NCBI GenBank assembly: GCA_964371695.1 | Contig: CAYJOG010000027.1 | Coordinates: 1-13,796, forward strand | DNA from: CAYJOG01 sp964371695 [NCBI: uncultured bacterium] | GTDB taxonomy: Bacteria; CAYJOG01 | Direction of reading: 5' to 3' | DNA: 13,796 nucleotides | Part shown: positions 5,915-12,083 of the stretch, in pieces | Position numbering within the stretch: the stretch's first letter is position 1 | How the letters are laid out: every line of letters starts with the position of its first letter | The notes under the pieces: generated by a model | Databases searched by the model: none | What the model was told of the DNA's origin: nothing | The model's input: the letters and a program-made list of their open reading frames with translations, nothing else | Position numbers and translations under genes: made by a program

Positions 5915-6829
5915 TTAGCCCCGCGCCACCGAGAGTTTCAAAAAGTGCGCCGCGCAGGAGATGCAGGGATCGTAATTGCGGATGAAGCCCTCGGCCAGCG
6001 CGCCCAGTTGTTCATCGGGCAGGTGCAGGTTTCGCGTCACCAGCAACCGCAGGTCCGCCTCGATCTGGCCCTGGTTCTGACTGGTGGGCGGTGTGATGAC
6101 GGCGTTCTCAATCAGGCCCTTTTCATCCACGGCGTAGCGGTGAACCAAAATGCCCCGCGGGGCCTCGGTGGTGGCCGCCCCCTCGCCCGCTCTGACCGTG
6201 ACGGCCACGTGGGGCACGGACACGTCCAACCCCTCCTGCACCAGCCCCAGGGCGTCTTCAAAAACCTGCGTCATTTCGATGCAGCGGGCGATGATGCTGC
6301 GGTAGGGGTTGCGCTCTGTGGCGGGGTCATAACCGGCGTCCGTCATGGCCGTTTGGGCGGCGGGCAAAAGCTGCTGGTGGTTGTGAAAAAGCCGCGCCAT
6401 GGGGCCTACCAGATAACTTCCCCCGCCCTTGCGCCGGGCGTGCAGCGCCGTGCTGTGGGGCAACTGGAACTCTTCAAAGTGGGTGTCAAAATCGCCGTTG
6501 CCAAGACGCAGGCCGCTGCTGCTCACCATGTCGCCGTGGTTGAAGGGATACTCCCCCTCACCCTTGAGCGAGACAAACTCGTAGTCGCTTTCAAAGGTCG
6601 AGTATTTGAGTGTCGCCGCCCAGGCGGTGGCCTGTGCCGCCGCCGTGACACCCCAGGACAGGTCGTCTTCCAGGGCGTGTAGTTCCTCGGTCGGCGGCAG
6701 GCCATGAAAACCTCCCACGCAGGGCGAAATGGGATGCACCGCCCGGCCCCCCAGCACCTCCAGCAGGCGGTTGCCGATTTTTTTCAGGCGCAGGCCCAGG
6801 CGCACGATGTCCGGGTGCTGGCGCGCCAT
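5915..6829 (-). CDS. hydrogenase large subunit, C-terminal open segment
   Basis: These 304 residues run from the first ATG after the stop and carry DPCISCAAH with the second Cys pair. Conserved sequence continues upstream of this ATG for 22 codons back to the TAA (LHEFLLHGPDFLGFESG), so the ATG is not a natural gene start. No good Shine-Dalgarno sequence precedes it. Confidence 0.6.
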   Translation of the reverse strand: MARQHPDIVRLGLRLKKIGNRLLEVLGGRAVHPISPCVGGFHGLPPTEELHALEDDLSWGVTAAAQATAWAATLKYSTFESDYEFVSLKGEGEYPFNHGDMVSSSGLRLGNGDFDTHFEEFQLPHSTALHARRKGGGSYLVGPMARLFHNHQQLLPAAQTAMTDAGYDPATERNPYRSIIARCIEMTQVFEDALGLVQEGLDVSVPHVAVTVRAGEGAATTEAPRGILVHRYAVDEKGLIENAVITPPTSQNQGQIEADLRLLVTRNLHLPDEQLGALAEGFIRNYDPCISCAAHFLKLSVARG

Positions 6830-6895
6830 GGCAATGCCGCTTTCAAAACCGAGAAAGTCCGGCCCGTGCAGCAGAAACTCGTGCAGCGGGTGAAT

Positions 6896-7213
6896 TTAAT
6901 TCCACTCGCCGAAATAAAAAAGACGCCGCAGGCGGCGCAGGGGCGCGGGCAGTTCCACCCCCAGGGCGTTCTCCAGGGCATGCACCGCGCTCATCTGATA
7001 AGCCACGGGGCAGATGCCGCAGATGCGCGCCACCATGTCTGGCACTTCCGAAAAATGCCGCCCCCGCAGAAACGCCTCAAAAAACCGGGGGGGTTCATAA
7101 ATGCGCAGGTTGAGGGTTTCTACCTCACCGCCCCGCACCACCACGTCCAGCGCACCCTCGCCCTCGACGCGTGTAAGGGTGTGAATGTGCAGTTCGCGGT
7201 TCTGCTCAGTCAT
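6896..7213 (-). CDS. hydrogenase large subunit, N-terminal open segment
   Basis: These 105 residues end at the premature TAA. They contain TRVEGEG (14-20) and the first Cys pair in RICGIC (63-68), that is, half of the NiFe ligand set. Alone they cannot form the active site. Confidence 0.6.
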   Translation of the reverse strand: MTEQNRELHIHTLTRVEGEGALDVVVRGGEVETLNLRIYEPPRFFEAFLRGRHFSEVPDMVARICGICPVAYQMSAVHALENALGVELPAPLRRLRRLFYFGEWN

Positions 7214-7988
7214 GACGGGTTACCATTTTCGCCGTTTTTTCATTCACCGGCGCGGCGGGGTGAATGAGCGCAAAGGCGCGGGCGAGCGCCGACGTGTCGT
7301 GCCCCTGCTGCCCAAGCCAGTGCAGAAAGCTGCTGGTGTTGGCGGGCTGGCTGGGGCCAAAACAGCCGTAACACCCCCGGCCATAAGCGGGGCAGATGGC
7401 CCCGCAGCCGCCGTGTGTCACCGGCCCCAGGCACAGGGTGTTGCGGGTCACCATCAGGCAGGCCACGCCCCGCTGCTTGCATTCCAGGCACACCGACTGG
7501 GGCGTGGTGAGGGGTGCGCGCTCTGCCGCAAAAGCCAGAATCACCTCTTTGAGTTGCTCCTTGTTCACGGGGCAGCCCTGCAACTCAAAATCCACTGGGA
7601 TGTGCGCCGAAATGGGCGTGCTGTGGGCCAGGGTTTGCAGCATTTCGGGCTGTGGATAAACACAGGCGAGAAAGTCTTTCACGTCGGCAAAATTACGCAA
7701 CGCCTGAATGCCCCCCGTGGTGGCGCAGGCTCCGATGGCCACCACACGCCGCGACACCCGCCGCACCCACCGGATGCGTTCTTCGTCATGGGGCGTGGTG
7801 ATGGAGCCTTCCACCAGACTCACGTCAAAGGGGCCGTCGCTCAGGCCGCTCTTTGCTTCGGCAAAGTGCTGGATGTCCACCTTTTGCGTGAGGGTGAGCA
7901 GTTCGTCTTCCAGCGCCAGAATGCTGAGCTGGCAGCCGTCGCAACTGGCGAACTTGTGCACCGCGAGTGTGGGGAGGCTCTCAGAAAT
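7206..7988 (-). CDS. hydD: group 3b [NiFe]-hydrogenase small (delta) subunit
   Basis: The electron-transfer partner of HydA. Numbered from GTG 7961 (251 residues), the FeS ligands are Cys7 and Cys10 (ASCDGC), Cys79 (GAC), Cys130 (GCP) for the proximal cluster, and Cys158, 161, 177, 186, 190, 197, 200 for the others. The VEGSIT motif (50-55) is typical. The protein probably begins 27 bases further upstream at ATT 7988: GGAGG (7995-7999) stands exactly six bases before it, and the added residues SESLPTLAV restore the strand that precedes the first Cys pair in homologues. No ATG, GTG or TTG exists in frame between there and 7961, and GTG 7961 has no ribosome site. Extended this way, it overlaps the last residues of hydG. 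All cluster ligands are intact. Confidence 0.88.
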   Translation of the reverse strand: MSESLPTLAVHKFASCDGCQLSILALEDELLTLTQKVDIQHFAEAKSGLSDGPFDVSLVEGSITTPHDEERIRWVRRVSRRVVAIGACATTGGIQALRNFADVKDFLACVYPQPEMLQTLAHSTPISAHIPVDFELQGCPVNKEQLKEVILAFAAERAPLTTPQSVCLECKQRGVACLMVTRNTLCLGPVTHGGCGAICPAYGRGCYGCFGPSQPANTSSFLHWLGQQGHDTSALARAFALIHPAAPVNEKTAKMVTRHD

Positions 7989-8835
7989 GCGCCACCTCCA
8001 TCAGCGGGCGCAACGTTTCCCACGCATAAATGGGGCCATCCAGGCACGTGAAATGAGGCCCCAACTGGCAGCGGCCACACAGCCCCACGGCGCAGTTCAT
8101 GGTGCGCTCGGTGCTGAGAAAAACCTGGGGCGGCGGCACACCCAGCGCCAGCGCGCCCGCCGCCACGGCGGTCATCATGGGTTCGGGGCCGCAGGTGAAC
8201 ACCACGGTTTCGCGGGGCGCGCCCACAAGCGGCTCCAGATAACCCGTGGCCAGACCCGCGCCGTGGGGCCAGCCGGGGGGGGCGCAATCCAGCACACGGC
8301 GCACGGTCACGCCCTGGGCAATCAGCGTGTCATAAAGCGGTTGATACACCAGACGGCCAATGGTTTTCGCCGCCGCCACCAGTGTCACGCTGGCAAATCG
8401 CCCCGGCTGATTCAAAGCCGCATGCACCACACCCATGAGGGGTGGAATGCCCACGCCGCCCCCCACCAGCAGCAGGTGTTTGCCCACCGCCTGCGCCAGG
8501 GGCCACCCGCCGCCATAAGGCCCCCGCGCCCAGGCGGTGTCGCCGGGTCTTAGACCCGCGAGCCAACCCGTCACGCGCCCCACGCGGGCGATGGTGTGTT
8601 GCACCGCCGTGGGCAGGGCCGGGTCGCTGGCGATGGAAATGGCCGCCTCGCCCACACCCGGCGCATAAAGCATGTTGAACTGGCCGGGCTGAAAGCTGTA
8701 ATCCGGCGCGCCTGCGGTCATGTCCAGCGTGAGGGTGAACAGGCCGTCGCCTTCTTCTTCAAACCCCAGCACGGGCACGGCGCGGGGCGCGAGCAGCGTG
8801 AGCGGCGAAGGCGGGTGGTTGTTGGCGAAGTTCAC
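7981..8835 (-). CDS. hydG: group 3b hydrogenase gamma subunit, FAD/NAD(P)-binding
   Basis: A 284-residue diaphorase-type subunit passing electrons between the hydrogenase FeS chain and NAD(P)(H). It has a ferredoxin-reductase-like FAD domain (PGQF 50-53, EAAISIAS 63-70), an NAD(P) domain (LLVGGGVGIPPL 122-133; TCGPEPMM 214-221), and a C-terminal [2Fe-2S] motif with Cys248, 253, 256 and 264 (MNCAVGLCGRC). It is related to AsrB and dihydroorotate dehydrogenase electron-transfer subunits. The start GTG overlaps the hydB stop as GTGA (8832-8835), so translation is probably coupled. Length and motifs are complete. Confidence 0.93.
   Translation of the reverse strand: MNFANNHPPSPLTLLAPRAVPVLGFEEEGDGLFTLTLDMTAGAPDYSFQPGQFNMLYAPGVGEAAISIASDPALPTAVQHTIARVGRVTGWLAGLRPGDTAWARGPYGGGWPLAQAVGKHLLLVGGGVGIPPLMGVVHAALNQPGRFASVTLVAAAKTIGRLVYQPLYDTLIAQGVTVRRVLDCAPPGWPHGAGLATGYLEPLVGAPRETVVFTCGPEPMMTAVAAGALALGVPPPQVFLSTERTMNCAVGLCGRCQLGPHFTCLDGPIYAWETLRPLMEVAHF
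7995..7999 (-). promoter_or_regulatory. Shine-Dalgarno pointing to an ATT start of hydD
   Basis: GGAGG on the minus strand, inside the end of hydG, six bases before ATT 7986-7988. It is too far (about 33 bases) from GTG 7961 to serve that codon. Confidence 0.6.
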
Positions 8836-9935
8836 GGCGCACCGTCTTTTGTGTTACGAATGGCGGCGACTTCTTCGGTCAGGTCAATGCCCACGGGGCA
8901 CCAGGTGACACACCGCCCGCAACCCACGCAGCCGCTCGCGCCAAACTGCTCGTGCCAACTGTCCAGCTTGTGGGTGAGCCACTGGCGGTAACGATGGGCC
9001 GTGTGGGGCCGTTGCTGGCCGCCGTGCATCTGGCCAAAACCCTCGGCAAAACAACTGTCCCATCGGCGGGTGCGCACGGCTTCGTCCATCAGCAGATCGG
9101 TGGTGTCTTCCACCGCCGAGCAAAAACAGGTGGGGCAGGCCATGGTGCAGTTGGTGCAGCTCAGGCACCGATCCCCCACCACCTGCCAGCGGGGGTGATT
9201 GAGGTTGTCCAGCAACAGGCCGGGCAGGTCGCGGGTGTCCAGCACGCGCCCCATGCTGGCGGCGGACTGCTGCACCAGCTCGCGCTCGGCGTGTAACTGA
9301 TCCGCCGTGGTGTGGCTCAGGGTCAGGCTGTCCATCACGCCGCGCCCGGCGTCGGAGCCAGGCAAAAGCACGAAGCCCTCGTCCAGTTCCGTGAGGGTGA
9401 GGTCCGCCCAGGGGGGCGCGGCGGGGCCGGTGTCCATGCTGGCGCAGAAACACATCTCGCCGGGCCGGGCGCACTGCACCGCCACAAAAAAAGCCTCCTC
9501 CCGCCGGGCGGCATAGTGGGGGTCGTGTTGTCCCATCACGCGGTCCTGCACCGCCACGGCGGCCAGCTCGCAGGGGCGAATGCCGAAAAACGCCAGGGGG
9601 GCCTGGGGCGGGTCCAACGTCATTTTTGCCTGCGCGCCGGGCGAGGGGGCAAGGGGCAACCGCATGATTTCCTGACGGGGTGAAAAGAAAAACCGCTTGG
9701 GGCTGTCCGGCCCCACCACGAAGTCAAAATACCGTCCGGAGTTTTCCTGATGCAGCACATATCGCCCGCCGTGCTGTTCGTCACGCACGCCCACCGGGTG
9801 ATGGCTGAGGTCGTGAATGGGCCGGTAGACCACCGCGCCATTTTCCACCACCGGGCCAATCACCCGGTAACCCGCCCCCACCAGCGCCTGCACCAGATCC
9901 TCCAGTTTTTCTTTGGGCAACCAGCGCGATGACAC
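8832..9935 (-). CDS. hydB: group 3b hydrogenase beta subunit, 4Fe-4S dicluster protein
   Basis: A 367-residue iron-sulfur subunit linking the small subunit to the flavin subunit; it resembles anaerobic sulfite reductase subunit A. Two ferredoxin-type motifs are seen: Cys257, 260, 263, 267 (CLSCTNCTMACP) and Cys336, 339, 342, 346 (CVGCGRCVTWCP). Additional cysteines at 155, 162 and 164 lie in the family's QCARPGEMCFC segment. It is the first gene of the operon. The start is GTG at 9935; an in-frame TAA three codons upstream limits the choice, and the ribosome site is poor. The gene order beta-gamma-delta-alpha is that of the archaeal and bacterial sulfhydrogenase-type (group 3b) operons. Confidence 0.92.
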   Translation of the reverse strand: MSSRWLPKEKLEDLVQALVGAGYRVIGPVVENGAVVYRPIHDLSHHPVGVRDEQHGGRYVLHQENSGRYFDFVVGPDSPKRFFFSPRQEIMRLPLAPSPGAQAKMTLDPPQAPLAFFGIRPCELAAVAVQDRVMGQHDPHYAARREEAFFVAVQCARPGEMCFCASMDTGPAAPPWADLTLTELDEGFVLLPGSDAGRGVMDSLTLSHTTADQLHAERELVQQSAASMGRVLDTRDLPGLLLDNLNHPRWQVVGDRCLSCTNCTMACPTCFCSAVEDTTDLLMDEAVRTRRWDSCFAEGFGQMHGGQQRPHTAHRYRQWLTHKLDSWHEQFGASGCVGCGRCVTWCPVGIDLTEEVAAIRNTKDGAP

Positions 9936-10020
9936 GACGGCATCTTATTTCATGAAATTCCCCAATCCTTTTTTCCCTCTCCTTTTGTTTCAGGCGGTTG
10001 ACTATGCTGTTCGGGTTTCC
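9936..10020. promoter_or_regulatory. divergent promoter region, hydrogenase operon / membrane protein
   Basis: An 85-base gap from which both units must be read. It contains a perfect 12-base palindrome ATTTCATGAAAT (9947-9958) placed 12 bases before the hydB start, a candidate operator. A pyrimidine-rich run lies at 9969-9990, and TTGACT at 9998-10003 is too close to the membrane-protein start to be its -35 unless the true start lies further in. I cannot name a convincing promoter for either gene. Confidence 0.45.
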
Positions 10021-11910
10021 ATGCTCCGCCCCCTGGCCATCACGCCGTTTCTGAAACTCCAGGGCATACGTCTGTGGCGACGGCCGGGCACGCTGTTGCT
10101 GGTGCTGGTGGCCACCACAACCCCCGCCGCGCCGTTCTGGTTTCTCATGCCCTTCTGGTTTGCCCGCTGGGGGCCGGGGGCGGCGGCCATGAACAGCGCA
10201 CTGGCGGTGGGGGCCAGCGGAGCCTTTGTGTTTTGTCTGGTGCTGGGGTTGCTCACCGCCAGCACGCTTAACCTCAGCACCGGCGCACGGCAAGAGGCCC
10301 TGCTGCTCACCGGGCTGAAACCGGGGGCTGCCCTGCTGGGCAATACGCTGGCCTTTGGCGGCCTGGCGCTGATGGTGGTGCTGGGCCTGTTGCCGGTGGG
10401 GATGATGGTGTCGGCGGCGGGAGGCCTGGGCATGAACGCCATCACGGGCTGGATGCTGCTGATTTTTGCCTGGGCCATGGTGGCGTTTTGTCTGTGCCAG
10501 TTTTTCGCCACAGGGGCCAGCAACCGCGCCACCGCCGCGCCGGTGTTCGCCGCCGCGCTGCTGGGCCTGCTGCTGATGTTGTGGTGCGTGGCCGACCTGG
10601 GCCGCCTGGGCCTGGGCGCGCCCAGCACACCGCCGCCCATGTGGCAGGCCATGGCCTGCGGGCCGCTGGCTCAGTTGCGTTTTCATCTGGGCGGGAACAC
10701 CTGCCCCGCCCTGCCCCAGGCGGCGGCTTGGCCGTTGATGCTGTTCTGGTTTGGCGCGGGGCCGGTTTTGCTGGCGGGGGTTTTTCTGCTGCTGGCGGTG
10801 TGGCGTGTCAACGCCCAACTCAGCGAAACCAGTCGCACCACCGGGGGCATGGCCCACCAGTCGCGCCCCTCGCGGTTTTTTTCAGACACGGGCAACCTGG
10901 TGCTGGCGCTGGAATGGCGCGTGAAGAGCCTCATCAGCCAGCGCGTGCTGTGGGGCCTGAGCGCCACGGTGGCCCTGGTGTGGGTGATGGTGGGGCTGTC
11001 GCTGAAAAACCTGCTGCCGGGCACGGCCTGGCTCAATCCCCTGGCGGGGCCGCTGGCGGCAGGTTATCTGGGTCTGCTGCTGCTGGGCGGCGCGGTGCTG
11101 GTGAGCCTGTCGTTTGCCCAGGACGCCCGGCAGAACCACCTGAGCCTGCTGCGCATTACGCTGGTGCGCGCCGAAGAAGCCGTGGACGGCAAAACCCGCG
11201 TGCTGGTGCGCCGCCTGTTGTTGTCCCACCTGTTGGCCACGCTGGCGCTGCTGCCCACCCTGGGGGTGGGCCACGCCCTGGCCTTTGGCCTGATTGGCTG
11301 GGGTTATCTGTGGCTGGGCGTGGGGCTGGGGCTGTCGGTGTCGCGGCCCGACCAACCCCCCGCCCAGGCCATGCTGGCCTGCGCCGTGGCGGTGCTGGCG
11401 GCCTGGGTGGTGAGCGTTTCGGTAGAAGCCCCGGTGAACCTCGTCATCATGCTGCTGCAAAACAGCAGCTACGCCCAGTGGCCGCCGGTGGCCTCGCTGG
11501 TGTTTTCGCTCAGGCTGCTCACGCGGTTTTCCTTCAGCAACGCCATGGGGGCTATTGAGCCGCTGTTTGCTGCGTTGCCCGTGGGGCCGGGGCTGGGGGC
11601 CGCCATGATGCACGGCGTGATCGCCGCAGTGGCGGGGCGACTTTTGAGCGCCAGCGCACGGCGGAACTTCATGTCGTATTGGCGCACCGGCCAGTGGGGA
11701 AAGGGGGTGACCCTCACCGGCGTGGCGGGCGAAAAAAACTGGTCACTGATGGGCGAGCGACAGGTGGCGGTGCCCATTGGCCGGGGACAGGACCTGGTGG
11801 ACCCGGAGCGGGGCGTGACCCTGTCGGAACTGAATGTGGTGCTCAACCCCCACACACAGGGCGGCGCCCTGCCCCCCTATGCCCAGGGGGGACAAAAGCG
11901 GGAGACGTAG
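10021..11910 (+). CDS. large polytopic membrane protein, possible ABC-2-type permease
   Basis: About 629 residues with roughly a dozen hydrophobic segments. The two halves look related: each has a membrane segment followed by a short polar stretch, ARQEALLLTGLKPGAALLG in the first and DARQNHLSLLRITLVRAEE in the second. That resembles the cytoplasmic E-R-x-x-G-T-L-E-L-L-L-x-T-P-L region of ABC-2 permeases. On this basis I infer a fused tandem ABC exporter permease; no ATP-binding partner is in the window. The start could be ATG 10021 (MLRPLAITPF), ATG 9952, or TTG 9913; none has a strong ribosome site, and 10021 avoids overlap with hydB. The C-terminal tail (HTQGGALPPYAQGGQKRET) is low-complexity and encoded by hairpin-forming GC-rich DNA. 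Function not established. Confidence 0.75.
   Translation: MLRPLAITPFLKLQGIRLWRRPGTLLLVLVATTTPAAPFWFLMPFWFARWGPGAAAMNSALAVGASGAFVFCLVLGLLTASTLNLSTGARQEALLLTGLKPGAALLGNTLAFGGLALMVVLGLLPVGMMVSAAGGLGMNAITGWMLLIFAWAMVAFCLCQFFATGASNRATAAPVFAAALLGLLLMLWCVADLGRLGLGAPSTPPPMWQAMACGPLAQLRFHLGGNTCPALPQAAAWPLMLFWFGAGPVLLAGVFLLLAVWRVNAQLSETSRTTGGMAHQSRPSRFFSDTGNLVLALEWRVKSLISQRVLWGLSATVALVWVMVGLSLKNLLPGTAWLNPLAGPLAAGYLGLLLLGGAVLVSLSFAQDARQNHLSLLRITLVRAEEAVDGKTRVLVRRLLLSHLLATLALLPTLGVGHALAFGLIGWGYLWLGVGLGLSVSRPDQPPAQAMLACAVAVLAAWVVSVSVEAPVNLVIMLLQNSSYAQWPPVASLVFSLRLLTRFSFSNAMGAIEPLFAALPVGPGLGAAMMHGVIAAVAGRLLSASARRNFMSYWRTGQWGKGVTLTGVAGEKNWSLMGERQVAVPIGRGQDLVDPERGVTLSELNVVLNPHTQGGALPPYAQGGQKRET
11872..11891. 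repeat. GC hairpin within the 3' end of the membrane-protein gene
   Basis: CCCCCCT (11872-11878) and AGGGGGG (11885-11891) pair around a six-base loop; AGGGC/GCCCT forms another stem just before it. They encode the odd Gly/Pro-rich C-terminal tail, suggesting an intergenic repeat has been read into the gene. Confidence 0.45.
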
Positions 11911-11956
11911 CCGGATGATTCAGTTCATTCGACTCATATCAGATTCCTTTTCGGGA

Positions 11957-12052
11957 TCCCTGAAAAAACCCTGTTGGGTGACGCCTTCGGCGTTTTTTTG
12001 CTCCCGGCGGGACGCCGGGGCTACCCATAAACCTGACAGCAATGGACACCGC
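11957..12052 (+). repeat. 96-base dispersed repeat, copy B
   Basis: Same sequence as 2215-2310 with three substitutions (TTTGG to TTGGG, last T of the T run to G, CCAAT to CCCAT) and no indels. It lies in the gap 11911-12083 between two convergent genes, where its terminator has an obvious use. The upstream GTAGCCCC arm present by copy A is absent here. Confidence 0.9.
11981..11999 (+). terminator. intrinsic terminator of the membrane-protein gene
   Basis: Stem ACGCC (11981-11985), loop TTC, stem GGCGT (11989-11993) followed by seven T, 70 bases past the stop at 11910. On the minus strand a T6 run is also reached beyond the stem, so it may weakly stop the ATPase transcript too. Confidence 0.75.
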
Positions 12053-12083
12053 ACCGACTCTACATTTTTAAACAAATGAAACA

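Larger units (their letters stand above)
5915..7213 (-). pseudogene. hydA: group 3b [NiFe]-hydrogenase large (alpha) subunit, interrupted by an in-frame TAA
   Basis: Read straight through, this is a 432-codon gene of normal length for the catalytic subunit of cytoplasmic NAD(P)-linked hydrogenases. The N-terminal nickel motif RICGIC (Cys65, Cys68) and the C-terminal DPCISCAAH (Cys417, Cys420, His423) are both intact. The nine residues after that His are the expected tail removed by a maturation endopeptidase. A TAA at 6896-6898 replaces codon 106, in the segment that normally reads G-E-W-I-[EQ]-S-H-A-L-H; here it reads GEWN*IHPLH. The frame is unchanged on both sides and the sequence after the stop is still hydrogenase-like, so this is a nonsense change or paired small indels, not a large deletion. 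The start overlaps the hydD stop by eight bases. It is either a recent pseudogene, a sequencing error, or expressed in two pieces. Confidence 0.85.

Noticed and set aside
6896-6898. Selenocysteine or pyrrolysine recoding in the hydrogenase large subunit
   Set aside because: The codon is TAA, not TGA or TAG, and it is not at a cysteine ligand position.
6829-6898. Natural gene fission of the large subunit like VhuA/VhuU
   Set aside because: That known split lies near the C-terminal Cys pair; here the break is near the N-terminus, within conserved sequence, without a proper start site for the second part.
9781-10857. A 358-codon minus-strand frame upstream of hydB
   Set aside because: Composition of Gln, His, Arg and Gly typical of an antisense reading of a Leu/Ala-rich membrane protein; no motif.
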